This document shows, piece after piece, positions 55,353 through 63,608 of a stretch of 64,000 bases of DNA. Position numbers and translations under genes: made by a program. Below the pieces are notes generated by a model. That model was not told the DNA's origin. It did no database searches and saw nothing but the letters and a program-made list of their open reading frames with translations. The stretch covers positions 62,001-126,000 of the forward strand of contig NZ_JWLK01000005.1 in NCBI RefSeq assembly GCF_000814005.1, read 5' to 3'. The DNA comes from Ruegeria sp. ANG-S4. GTDB lineage: Bacteria; Pseudomonadota; Alphaproteobacteria; Rhodobacterales; Rhodobacteraceae. How positions within the stretch are numbered: the first letter of the stretch is position 1; each line of letters opens with the position of its first letter.

Positions 55353-55507
55353 TCCCTGATCTGGGCAAATACGCGGATACGGTTCTGTCGGCTTATGGCG
55401 CGTCGTTGATCTTGCTGGTCGTTTTGGTCGCGTTTAGCCTTGTGCGTGGCCGGAAGGTGCGGGCCGAGATGGAGAAGATCGAGCAAAGGATGCGTCGAGA
55501 TGGCTAG
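55349..55507 (+). CDS. ccmD: CcmD, small membrane subunit
   Basis: Protein of 52 residues with one transmembrane segment (VLSAYGASLILLVVLVAFSL) and a basic cytoplasmic tail (VRGRKVRAEMEKIEQRM). It stabilises the CcmC-CcmE complex. Too short to align reliably, but its overlap with both ccmC and ccmG and the typical layout make the call secure. GGCGG-rich leader sequence. Confidence 0.9.
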   Translation: MIPDLGKYADTVLSAYGASLILLVVLVAFSLVRGRKVRAEMEKIEQRMRRDG

Positions 55508-56042
55508 GATTTCACCTTTGATGATCGCGCCGCCGCTGATCTTTGGCGCATTCGCCGTGCTGGCAGGGATCGGAATGTTCCGCGATGATCCGGATGCGCT
55601 GCCTTCGGCGCGCGAAGGTCAACCGGCGCCGCCGGTCGTCCTGACGGAGTTTCCGGGCAAAAAGATGTTCGACGATGAGACATTGCGCGACGGGCAGGTC
55701 AAGCTGGTCAACTACTGGGCAAGCTGGTGTGCGCCTTGCCGTGCCGAGCACCCTAACCTTGAAGCGCTGTCGGGTGAAGGCATCCCAGTCTACGGCATCA
55801 ACTACAAGGACCAGTTGGGCAACGCAGATGCGTTCCTGGCCGAATTGGGAGACCCCTACAAGGCGATCGGACGGGATGAACAAGGGCGCATGGCGCTGGA
55901 CTGGGGCCTTTACGGCGTACCGGAAACCTATGTGATCGATGGCCAGGGTACGATCATCCTGCGCTTTGCCGGACCAATCACCCAGCGCGTGATCGAAAGT
56001 ACGATCCGGCCAGCACTTGAGAAAGCCGCCGGTAGCAACTGA
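55500..56042 (+). CDS. ccmG: Thiol:disulfide interchange protein CcmG (DsbE)
   Basis: Periplasmic thioredoxin of 180 residues that reduces apocytochrome cysteines before heme attachment. An N-terminal signal-anchor (MIAPPLIFGAFAVLAGIGMF) precedes the redox motif WASWCAPCRAEHPNLE near residue 76. GVPETYVIDGQGTIILRFAG is the cis-proline loop region. The start overlaps the ccmD stop. Last gene of the cluster; the SDR gene converges on it. Confidence 0.94.
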   Translation: MARISPLMIAPPLIFGAFAVLAGIGMFRDDPDALPSAREGQPAPPVVLTEFPGKKMFDDETLRDGQVKLVNYWASWCAPCRAEHPNLEALSGEGIPVYGINYKDQLGNADAFLAELGDPYKAIGRDEQGRMALDWGLYGVPETYVIDGQGTIILRFAGPITQRVIESTIRPALEKAAGSN

Positions 56043-56049
56043 CCGCTGG

Positions 56050-56751
56050 CTACAACCGATACCCTCCGGTCACGCCCAGAATCTCACCCGTCACAAAATC
56101 TGCTGCGTCCGAGGCAAGGAAGCGCACGGCCTTTGCCACATCCTGCGGCTTGCCCACCCTTCCGAGGGCGGTTTGTTCGACAAACAACGCGGTCAGATCA
56201 TCGGGCCTTGGGGCCTCGGGGATGTTGATTGCGCCGGGCGCGACGGCGTTGACGCGGATACCTTGCGGCCCCAACTCTTTGGCCATTGCGCGTGTCCACA
56301 AATTCAGCGCCGCTTTGCTGGCCCCATAGGTTGCCGCATCGCGAGGCGGCAACGCCGCGTTCATTGACGAAATATTGACGATAGACGCCCCCCTATGCAG
56401 GTGGGGTAAAGCCGCAGAGAGCAACGCAATGGGTGCAAGCAGATTGACGTCCAGTACTGCCCGATGATCGGCAGGGTCAAACTGCTCTTTCGGGGTGGGC
56501 TTCACGAGGCCCGCGTTGTTCACAATCACATCAAGCTGACCGAACCGATCTACAACCTGTTGCACAACGAATTCCGGCTGATCAGGTTCGGATAAATCGG
56601 ATTGAAGTGGCAGCACATCGCCTTGCACCAGCGCACGATCCGGTTCCGTTGTCAGCCATGTGAACGCGATGCGGTGATCTTGGCGAAGGTCTTCGACAAT
56701 TGCGCGGCCAATCCCGCGTGCGCCACCAGAGATAAGTGCAACTTTTTTCAT
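56050..56751 (-). CDS. Short-chain dehydrogenase/reductase
   Basis: SDR of 233 residues. GGARGIGRA near residue 9 is the coenzyme-binding motif, NNAG the stabilising motif near residue 78, and SSMNAALPPRDAATYGASK the catalytic region, with Ser and the YxxxK pair intact. ALGRVGKPQDVAKAVRFLAS near the C-terminus is typical of FabG-like members. The N-terminal start at MKKVALISGG is used; the longer frame is unsupported. It converges on ccmG with a seven-base gap. Substrate unknown. Confidence 0.85.
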   Translation of the reverse strand: MKKVALISGGARGIGRAIVEDLRQDHRIAFTWLTTEPDRALVQGDVLPLQSDLSEPDQPEFVVQQVVDRFGQLDVIVNNAGLVKPTPKEQFDPADHRAVLDVNLLAPIALLSAALPHLHRGASIVNISSMNAALPPRDAATYGASKAALNLWTRAMAKELGPQGIRVNAVAPGAINIPEAPRPDDLTALFVEQTALGRVGKPQDVAKAVRFLASDAADFVTGEILGVTGGYRL

Positions 56752-56820
56752 GGCCTCAGAAAATCGGGAATTGCCGGGAAAGACAACCTCATCTTTTTCC
56801 AGTAACCCGATAGCGCACCA

Positions 56821-56847
56821 AAAGAAAAAGGACGCCCTGAGGCGTCC
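56821..56847 (-). terminator. Intrinsic terminator of acnA
   Basis: On the minus strand GGACGCC-tcag-GGCGTCC is a seven-base stem followed by TTTTTCTTT, 26 bases after the acnA stop (56873). The T-run is on the correct side for acnA. Confidence 0.85.
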
Positions 56848-56872
56848 CTTTTGGATCATGTGAACCGCTGGC

Positions 56873-59563
56873 TCAGCCTTCTTTTGCCAAATTGCGAAGC
56901 ACATATTGCAGCACCCCGCCGTTTTCGATGTATTCGATTTCGGGTGCTGTATCGATCCGGCATTTCAGCGTGATCGTCTTTTCCGTCCCGTCGCCGTAGA
57001 CGATTTTACAGGGCACTTCCTGCAATGGCTCGACCGAGTCGAGCCCGTCGATCGAGACAGTTTCGTCACCCTTCAAGCCCAATGTCTTGCGTGTGTCCCC
57101 GCCGGTGAATTCGAAGGGGATCACGCCCATACCAACAAGGTTGGAGCGGTGGATGCGCTCAAAGCTCTCCGCAATGACGGCTTTCACACCCAAAAGTGCC
57201 GTGCCTTTGGCGGCCCAGTCGCGGGAAGAACCCGCGCCGTATTGTTCGCCACCAAACACCACCAGCGGAACGCCCATTTCCTGATAGGCCATCGATGCCT
57301 CGTAGACCGATGTCTGCTGTCCATCCGGGCCTTTGGTGTAACCACCTTCAACGCCGTCCAGCATCTCGTTCTTGACGCGGATATTCGCAAAGGTCCCGCG
57401 CATCATGACTTCATGGTTGCCCCGCCGCGAGCCGTAGGAATTGAACTCGCGCGGCTGCACCTGCCGTTCGGTCAGATACTTGCCTGCAGGTGTTGTCGTC
57501 GCAAACGAGCCCGCTGGCGAGATATGATCCGTCGTGATCATATCGCCAAGGATAAGCAGAACCTTGGCGCCGTCGATATTCGAGATTGTGCCCGGTTCGG
57601 GGCCCATGCCCTGAAAGTAGGGTGGGTTCTGGATGTAGGTCGAGGTTGGAGGCCAGTCGTAAGTCTCTTGCTGAGGGACCTCAACGTTCTGCCATTTTTC
57701 ATCGCCTTTGAAGACGTCGGCATATTTCGACTGGAACGCTTCGCGCGTGACGGTCTGTTCGACCAATGCAGCGACTTCCTGTGTCGAAGGCCACAAGTCC
57801 TTCATGTAGACATCATTGCCGTCTTTGTCCTGTCCAACCGGTTCCGTGGTCAGGTCAATGTCCAGCGTGCCGGCCAATGCATAGATCACAACCAACGGGG
57901 GCGACGCCAGATAGTTGGCCCGCACGTCGGGTGAAATGCGGCCTTCGAAGTTCCGGTTTCCTGATAGCACAGAGGTGGCGACCAAATCGCCTTCGGCAAT
58001 GGCTTCGCTGATCTCTCTCTGGATCGGACCCGAATTGCCGATACAGGTGGTGCAGCCATAGCCCACGAGGTTGAAGCCAATCTTGTCCAGGTCTTCCTGC
58101 AGGCCAGCAGCCTCAAGATAGGCAGACACAACCTGCGACCCGGGGGCCAGTGAGGTCTTGACCCAAGGTTTGCGATTGAGACCCAGCGCAGCCGCTTTAC
58201 GCGCCACAAGTCCCGCACCGATCATAACGTAAGGGTTCGAAGTGTTGGTACAGGACGTGATCGAAGCAATCACGACCTTGCCCGACTCCATACCGTAGTT
58301 TTCACCTTTGACCTCAATCTGCTTGCCCATCGGGCGTTTGAAGGTCTCCTCCATTTCCCGGGTGAAAGCGGCCTTGGCGTCAGTCAGGGCTACATAGTCC
58401 TGTGGGCGTTTGGGTCCCGATATCGCGGGAACTATGGTGCCCATGTCCAGCGACAGGGTATCGGTATAAATCGGCGCGTAGTCTTCGCCGCGCCAGAAGC
58501 CGTTTTCCTTGGCATAGGCTTCGACCAACGCAATGCGGTCCTCGTCGCGGCCCGTGTTGCGCATGTATCGCAGGGTCTCGCCGTCGATTGGGAAGAAACC
58601 ACAGGTCGCGCCGTATTCCGGTGCCATGTTGGCGATGGTTGCGCGGTCGGCCAGCGGCAGGCGGTCCAGACCTTCGCCATAGAATTCGACGAACTTGCCG
58701 ACAACGCCCTTTTCACGCAGCATCTCGACGACCTTCAGGACCAGATCAGTGCCGGTTGTGCCCTCAATCATGGAGCCGGTCAGTTCAAAGCCCACAACCT
58801 CGGGGATCAGCATGGAAATCGGCTGACCCAGCATTGCAGCCTCAGCCTCGATCCCGCCGACGCCCCAGCCCAGAACGGCCATGCCGTTGACCATCGTGGT
58901 GTGGCTGTCGGTGCCGACCAGTGTGTCGGGATAGGCGACTTCTTCGCCGTTCTGGTCAGTGTCCGACCATACGGTCTGAGCCAGGTATTCCAGGTTGACC
59001 TGATGGCAGATACCTGTGCCCGGAGGCACAACGCGGAAGTTGTTGAACGCGTTCTGACCCCATTTCAGGAATTGATACCGTTCCATGTTGCGCTCGTACT
59101 CGCGGTCCACGTTCATCTGGAACGCGCGCGGGTTGCCGAATTCGTCAATCATGACCGAGTGGTCGATGACCAGATCAACCGGGTTCAGCGGATTGATCTT
59201 CTGCGCATCGCCGCCCAAGCCTTTGATCCCGTCGCGCATCGCGGCCAGATCGACCACGGCGGGCACGCCGGTGAAGTCCTGCATCAGAACACGGGCAGGG
59301 CGGTATGCGATCTCGCGCGGGTTCTTGCCACCGTTTGCGCCCCACTCTCCGAATGCCTTGATGTCATCGACGGAAACGGAAAACCCGCTGTCTTCGAACC
59401 GAAGCATGTTTTCCAGCACGACTTTCAATGCGGCGGGGAGGTTCGAGAAATCACCCAGACCGGCTTCTTGTGCGGCGGGGATGGAGTAATAGGAAATGGA
59501 TTTGCCATTCACGCTCAGGCTGCGGCGTGTCTTGGCGGTGTCCTGTCCAACTTTGATGGGCAT
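56873..59563 (-). CDS. acnA: Aconitate hydratase A
   Basis: Iron-sulfur enzyme of 896 residues interconverting citrate and isocitrate in the TCA cycle. The cluster cysteines are in SCTNTSNPYVM near residue 430 and GYGCTTCIGNSG near residue 500. The swivel domain has GGEQYGAGSSRDWAAKG. Length and order fit the IRP1/AcnA group, which can also bind RNA when it loses its cluster in some bacteria. The ATG has GGGAGG seven bases upstream. Its divergent neighbour encodes a DUF1223 protein. Confidence 0.97.
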   Translation of the reverse strand: MPIKVGQDTAKTRRSLSVNGKSISYYSIPAAQEAGLGDFSNLPAALKVVLENMLRFEDSGFSVSVDDIKAFGEWGANGGKNPREIAYRPARVLMQDFTGVPAVVDLAAMRDGIKGLGGDAQKINPLNPVDLVIDHSVMIDEFGNPRAFQMNVDREYERNMERYQFLKWGQNAFNNFRVVPPGTGICHQVNLEYLAQTVWSDTDQNGEEVAYPDTLVGTDSHTTMVNGMAVLGWGVGGIEAEAAMLGQPISMLIPEVVGFELTGSMIEGTTGTDLVLKVVEMLREKGVVGKFVEFYGEGLDRLPLADRATIANMAPEYGATCGFFPIDGETLRYMRNTGRDEDRIALVEAYAKENGFWRGEDYAPIYTDTLSLDMGTIVPAISGPKRPQDYVALTDAKAAFTREMEETFKRPMGKQIEVKGENYGMESGKVVIASITSCTNTSNPYVMIGAGLVARKAAALGLNRKPWVKTSLAPGSQVVSAYLEAAGLQEDLDKIGFNLVGYGCTTCIGNSGPIQREISEAIAEGDLVATSVLSGNRNFEGRISPDVRANYLASPPLVVIYALAGTLDIDLTTEPVGQDKDGNDVYMKDLWPSTQEVAALVEQTVTREAFQSKYADVFKGDEKWQNVEVPQQETYDWPPTSTYIQNPPYFQGMGPEPGTISNIDGAKVLLILGDMITTDHISPAGSFATTTPAGKYLTERQVQPREFNSYGSRRGNHEVMMRGTFANIRVKNEMLDGVEGGYTKGPDGQQTSVYEASMAYQEMGVPLVVFGGEQYGAGSSRDWAAKGTALLGVKAVIAESFERIHRSNLVGMGVIPFEFTGGDTRKTLGLKGDETVSIDGLDSVEPLQEVPCKIVYGDGTEKTITLKCRIDTAPEIEYIENGGVLQYVLRNLAKEG

Positions 59564-59670
59564 CTACTGGCCTCCCTCTGAAATGACTTAGATCACGGGA
59601 TTCGCTGAGTGTTATCTGTATCACCTTTTGTAACGGATCAAGGCCCAAGTGCGGACCTGCGTCAATTTTT

Positions 59671-59686
59671 GCATACTATTGTATAC
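59671..59686. promoter_or_regulatory. Inverted repeat between acnA and the DUF1223 gene
   Basis: GCATAC-tatt-GTATAC is an imperfect inverted repeat (one mismatch in six) in the divergent intergenic region, inside an AT-rich stretch. It resembles GntR-type sites (TTGTATAC half-site). No regulator lies beside it. Confidence 0.3.
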
Positions 59687-59792
59687 ATCTCAACCTTTCG
59701 GACGGCGCACGAACTCAAGAAACCTTGATTGGCTGTTGAAGCCTATCCGCCTTAAACAAGCAAAGCCTTCCATCTGATCGGGGCCGTTAAAG

Positions 59793-60494
59793 ATGCTGAA
59801 ATCCGTCCTGCTGAGTTCTGCTCTTACCATGTTCTGCGCGGGCGCGACCCTCGCCGAGAGCGATCCTGTCGTCGTCGAATTGTTCACGTCGCAGGGATGT
59901 TCGTCTTGTCCGCCAGCCGATCGCATCATGCACGAGCTGGTAAAGCGCGACGATGTCATCGGCTTGGCGCTGCATGTCGACTATTGGGACTATATCGGCT
60001 GGAAGGACGAATACGCAAACCCGGATCACACGGCGCGCCAACGGGCTTATGCCCGCGAAGGCGGACGGACGATGATCTATACGCCGCAGATGGTGATCAA
60101 CGGTCAGCAGGATGTTGTCGGTGCAAAAGCGGGCGAGCTGGACCGGATTATAACGGCACACCTGACCGCTGCGCCCGAAGCTGAGGTTACAGCGACAAAG
60201 TCAGGGGATACCGTTTCCGTCGAAGTGGCGTCGATCAATTTGCCCGCAGGCGAGGTATATGACGTTCGGATCGTTCAGTATTCTCCGTTACGCCATGCGT
60301 CAATTCGGCGGGGCGAACTGGCAGGCCACGATCTGGACTATGCAAACGTGGTCGAGAACTGGCAGACCGCCGGACAGTGGGACGGCGCAGCCCGTCAAAG
60401 TTTTTCTGTGTCGCTGCCAGCGGACTTGCCCGCCGTTGTCTTGGTTCAACGCGCCGGTCATGGACCGATCGTCGCGGCAACCAAGGTCAGGTGA
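59793..60494 (+). CDS. DUF1223 thioredoxin-like exported protein
   Basis: Protein of 233 residues with a signal peptide (MLKSVLLSSALTMFCAGATLA). The mature part starts VVVELFTSQGCSSCPPADRI, with a CSSC pair in a thioredoxin-like fold, followed by HVDYWDYIGWKDEYANPDHT and MIYTPQMVINGQQDVVGAK. DUF1223 proteins are exported and lack a confirmed function. It lies between acnA and a convergent acyltransferase gene (one base between stops). Confidence 0.85.
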   Translation: MLKSVLLSSALTMFCAGATLAESDPVVVELFTSQGCSSCPPADRIMHELVKRDDVIGLALHVDYWDYIGWKDEYANPDHTARQRAYAREGGRTMIYTPQMVINGQQDVVGAKAGELDRIITAHLTAAPEAEVTATKSGDTVSVEVASINLPAGEVYDVRIVQYSPLRHASIRRGELAGHDLDYANVVENWQTAGQWDGAARQSFSVSLPADLPAVVLVQRAGHGPIVAATKVR

Positions 60495-61418
60495 TCACGG
60501 CATGTCTTCGGGTTGTACGCCCAGGCCCTTCCACGCTTTCCAGCGGCGGTGAATCCAAAACCATTGACCCATATTCTTGCGAACCATCGCCTCGAGATCG
60601 TCGTTGGTGAACTGGGTCATGGTCTTCGGGTCGGAGTGCGGAACAGGATCGTGCAAAACGATTTCAAAATCGATCCCGTTGGGTTGCCGCACCGCATAGC
60701 ATGGGATCATGACGGCCTTGTACTTGATCGCCAGCTCGGCGTTCAATACGGACGTCACGGCCGGTTTGCCGAAGAAAGTCAGTTCCTCGCCGCCCATGGC
60801 GTGCAGATCGGATACGATGGCGATGATGCCGCCTGTTTTCAGCGTGCGCACCATCTCGACCATGCCGCGCCGGCCTTGTTCGAACATGGGCGACCCGGTT
60901 CGATAGAAGGCATCAACATACATGTCGTTGAAATACGGGTTTGCCATGCGGCGATACAGGCACCCGATCGGTTTGCCGCTGCGGGTTTGCAGGGCTATCC
61001 GCGCCGCCAGATAATGGCCGAAATGGGCGGTGATCATCATCACCGGCTTTCCTTCGGCCACGGCCGCATCAAAGGCCGCCACTCCCGAGCCGGTTACCTT
61101 TGCCGTGCTCTGCCGCTCAATGAACCCTTCTGGCGAGAAGTGTTCCATGATCGCGCGCCCGGCATTGTCGGGAACTGCGCGGCAAATCCGTTTGATCTCG
61201 GCCTCTGACAGATCCGGGCGCGTCAGCTTCAAATTGCGACGAACACGGGTGCGAAATCCAACCAAAGGCGCCAGCCAGCGCACGATCCGGCCCATTGTCG
61301 CGATCCGAGCCTCGTAGGGCAGCAGGCGCATACCGCCAATCACGCCTTTCAGGAACAGATTGGCGATGTAGTATTTGCCAAGTTCAAATCGGCTTAACTT
61401 GGACTTGGCTGCGGGCAT
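60495..61418 (-). CDS. LpxL/HtrB-like acyltransferase lacking the acidic motif residue
   Basis: Inner-membrane-associated protein of 307 residues of the lysophospholipid/lipid A acyltransferase family. AHFGHYLAARIALQTRSGK is where the family keeps HX4(D/E); here the acidic residue is replaced by leucine (H-F-G-H-Y-L), so the proposed charge relay appears incomplete. GCLYRRMANPYFNDMYVD, DLHAMGG and QWFWIHRRWKAW are conserved. It may still bind acyl-ACP and lipid, or have a different mechanism. The DNA (CATTTCGGCCATTATCTG) excludes a simple reading error within this window. Confidence 0.8.
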   Translation of the reverse strand: MPAAKSKLSRFELGKYYIANLFLKGVIGGMRLLPYEARIATMGRIVRWLAPLVGFRTRVRRNLKLTRPDLSEAEIKRICRAVPDNAGRAIMEHFSPEGFIERQSTAKVTGSGVAAFDAAVAEGKPVMMITAHFGHYLAARIALQTRSGKPIGCLYRRMANPYFNDMYVDAFYRTGSPMFEQGRRGMVEMVRTLKTGGIIAIVSDLHAMGGEELTFFGKPAVTSVLNAELAIKYKAVMIPCYAVRQPNGIDFEIVLHDPVPHSDPKTMTQFTNDDLEAMVRKNMGQWFWIHRRWKAWKGLGVQPEDMP

Positions 61419-61527
61419 AGAAGGATCACCGAATACTGAGGTCTGGATGGCCAGACATACTATCGCGCCCCAATGACCTCAAGTACCTGCCCAGAGGTCG
61501 GAGTGAATCCCGTCCTCGGTGGTCTTG

Positions 61528-62622
61528 TCAGGTGAGGTCTTCGTCCTTTTCGATCAGCGTGATAGCACCTTGGTCCAGAAGCGTTCTGATGGTGCCGACC
61601 ACCTGAGACATGGCGTCTTCGGCCTCAGCCTGCTTTACTTTGCCGCGCTCTGCCATTTCTTCGCGCAGGGCATCAGCCATCCGGGACGACATGTTGGACA
61701 GAATGAAATCTGCCGCTTCCCGATCCAGATCTGTCGTTGCACCTGCCAATGCGTTGACAAGAACAGGCTGTTCCACCCCGCGCAGGATGGCCGGGATGTC
61801 GCGGGCCAATATCCGAGCGGGGATATGGGCAAAGATGAAAATGGATTGGCGGACAATGGCAGCAAAGTCTGCGTCTTCCTCGTCCAGCGCCGTTAAAAGG
61901 CCGTCGCGTGTGGTTGCCGCAGATTGATTGAGAATCGCCCCAACCCGGGCACCCGGTGCATCGTTGAATGCAGGGTGCGGGCGCTGGTCCAGCTGCGCGG
62001 CCAAAGACCATCCAATTCGCTCAACCGCTTCGGGTGTCACATTTGCAGTCATCGATACCGCGTAGGTGATACGACGCGCGACAGGACCCGGCAGACACCC
62101 AAGCAGCTGCGCGGCTTTCGCAGTGTCCAGCTTTGACAACATAACGGCCGCGACCTCGGTGCTTTCGGCTTGCGCCATGTCCGCAAGTTCGTCCGGCGAA
62201 ACCCCGCGCAATCGCTCCCATGGGTCGCCAATTTGCCGAACGCCGGCCTCTTTGCGCAGGCGAGCGGCGGTTGCGGGTGCGATTTTGCCGTTTACCGCAT
62301 CCAGCGCGCCTGCAAGACCGTGCGGAAAGGACAAGCCGACGCAGTCCAAGGCATCCGCAAACTCCTTTGCGACCGCAGCCAGCGTGACACGGTCGACCAG
62401 CCCCATGCGTCCCAGTTGATAGGTCAGTTTTTCCTGCAAACCATCGGGCAATTCCTCAAGAGGAATTTCTGCCCCTTCATTCAAAAGCAGCCGTACAACG
62501 ACGGCTGCCTTTTCCCGGTTACTGAGGGTGCGTGGCACGACGCGCGCGGGTTCTTCCGCGTTTTCTGTTGATGTGCCACGCGCGTCGGGCGTCATTTGAA
62601 CCAGTGCCTGTGTGTCCTGCAT
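61528..62622 (-). CDS. FliG-like flagellar motor switch protein, orphan
   Basis: Protein of about 364 residues with FliG-like N, middle and C domains. REKAAVVVRLLLNEGAEIPL near residue 40, ADMAQAESTEVAAVMLSKLD in the middle (an EHPQ-equivalent region without that exact motif) and AIVRQSIFIFAHIPARILARDIPAILRG followed by ILSNMSSRMADALREEM are the family core. Charged C-terminal residues that contact MotA are partly present (REEMAE). No other flagellar gene is in the window. The ATG at 62622 is used; a GTG at 62649 is also in frame and neither has a clear ribosome-binding site. Could be a second FliG. Confidence 0.75.
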   Translation of the reverse strand: MQDTQALVQMTPDARGTSTENAEEPARVVPRTLSNREKAAVVVRLLLNEGAEIPLEELPDGLQEKLTYQLGRMGLVDRVTLAAVAKEFADALDCVGLSFPHGLAGALDAVNGKIAPATAARLRKEAGVRQIGDPWERLRGVSPDELADMAQAESTEVAAVMLSKLDTAKAAQLLGCLPGPVARRITYAVSMTANVTPEAVERIGWSLAAQLDQRPHPAFNDAPGARVGAILNQSAATTRDGLLTALDEEDADFAAIVRQSIFIFAHIPARILARDIPAILRGVEQPVLVNALAGATTDLDREAADFILSNMSSRMADALREEMAERGKVKQAEAEDAMSQVVGTIRTLLDQGAITLIEKDEDLT

Positions 62623-62688
62623 CTGCCGATTGCCGAGTTTTCGTTTCACCGGCAGATTAGGGAGAGTCGGGTAAATAAACCCTGAAGT

Positions 62689-63228
62689 TCAATAGTTATA
62701 TGTCAGACCGGTCCGGATCGCATTGCGCAGGGATGTCTCGGCCCAGGTGCCTTCGCCACCGCGTGACTTGATTTCGCGCCACTGCTCAATCGCCAGATCG
62801 GTTTTGCCTTCGGCGACAAACCCCTGACCCATATAGCTGCGCGCCAGAATGTTGTCGGGATTGGTGGCGATGGCGTTTTCATAGAACATATTCGCCAGTT
62901 CCAGCTTGCCCATTTTGCGGTATGTAAAACCCCAATAGGTCTGAACACGATCGTCACTTTGATCCATGATCCGCAGGATGCCCTGCGCGTGTTCGTATTG
63001 ACCGTCGTAGGCCAGCTCGCGCACGGCGTCGTACAGTTGGTCTTCGGTGAAGTTGTTTTGGTTCGGTTTTACACACTTTCCTGCGGCTTCGTCATAGACG
63101 CGGCCAAACAGGCATTTCTTGGTTGTATTGGTGGGTTTCGGCACACTGCCGCCGTCGCCTGCCGCAAAGGCGGCGGGTGCCATTACAAAGGCCTGAAGGG
63201 CAAGTGCTGAAGCGAATACGAGGCGCAT
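62689..63228 (-). CDS. Exported TPR protein with Cys motif
   Basis: Protein of 179 residues with a signal peptide (MRLVFASALALQAFVMAPAAFA). A cysteine loop CLFGRVYDEAAGKCVKP lies at residues ~39-55; two or more tetratricopeptide-like repeats follow (AVRELAYDGQYEHAQGILRI, FTYRKMGKLELANMFYENAI, YMGQGFVAEGKTDLAIEQWR). Periplasmic protein-protein scaffolding is likely. AGGAAA precedes the ATG. The same Cys motif occurs in the tiny neighbour at 63333. Confidence 0.78.
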   Translation of the reverse strand: MRLVFASALALQAFVMAPAAFAAGDGGSVPKPTNTTKKCLFGRVYDEAAGKCVKPNQNNFTEDQLYDAVRELAYDGQYEHAQGILRIMDQSDDRVQTYWGFTYRKMGKLELANMFYENAIATNPDNILARSYMGQGFVAEGKTDLAIEQWREIKSRGGEGTWAETSLRNAIRTGLTYNY

Positions 63229-63332
63229 TTTCCTACTCCGTTTTCTGGGGCGCTATCTGAGACAGTAGCGTGATCTACAGAAAATCTAACAACCGGCTGG
63301 TCGCATTTATTCACAAGCAGGAAAAATTTTCG

Positions 63333-63485
63333 TCAACTATTGACCAGTTTCACGCATGTTTGAGCGTCGCTGTCCCAAATCGTGCCTTCTGCACAAGATT
63401 GGGTCTGCTTAGCATGGCCTGTGCAGGCCAGCCCGGCCGAGGCCGTTAGAACCAAGGCGATACTGCAAAGTAGGGCGCGGATCAT
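63333..63485 (-). CDS. Tiny exported Cys-rich protein
   Basis: Protein of 50 residues starting MIRALLCSIALVLTASAGLA, a signal peptide, and ending CAEGTIWDSDAQTCVKLVNS. The mature part has three cysteines, two of which match the motif of the TPR protein beside it (C-x2-G-x3-D-x5-CVK). GGAG lies seven bases before the ATG. Probably a small secreted or periplasmic protein. Function unknown; not part of a recognised family. Confidence 0.6.
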   Translation of the reverse strand: MIRALLCSIALVLTASAGLACTGHAKQTQSCAEGTIWDSDAQTCVKLVNS

Positions 63486-63553
63486 TGCGTCTCTCCTTTT
63501 CGGAAAATGCAGATGAACCATATACGATTTTGTTGATTCAGGCAAAAGAACAT

Positions 63554-63581
63554 GGCCCGAACCGCGCGGACGATCCGGGCC
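63554..63581 (-). terminator. Putative terminator of purB
   Basis: On the minus strand GGCCCG and CGGGCC (63576-63581 and 63554-63559) pair around a 16-base loop, followed by ATGTTCTTTTGCC. It lies 28 bases after the purB stop (63609). The loop is long and the T-run interrupted, so strength is uncertain. Confidence 0.4.
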
Positions 63582-63608
63582 AAGTCAGCAATGCCTGAAA
63601 TTAGGGCG

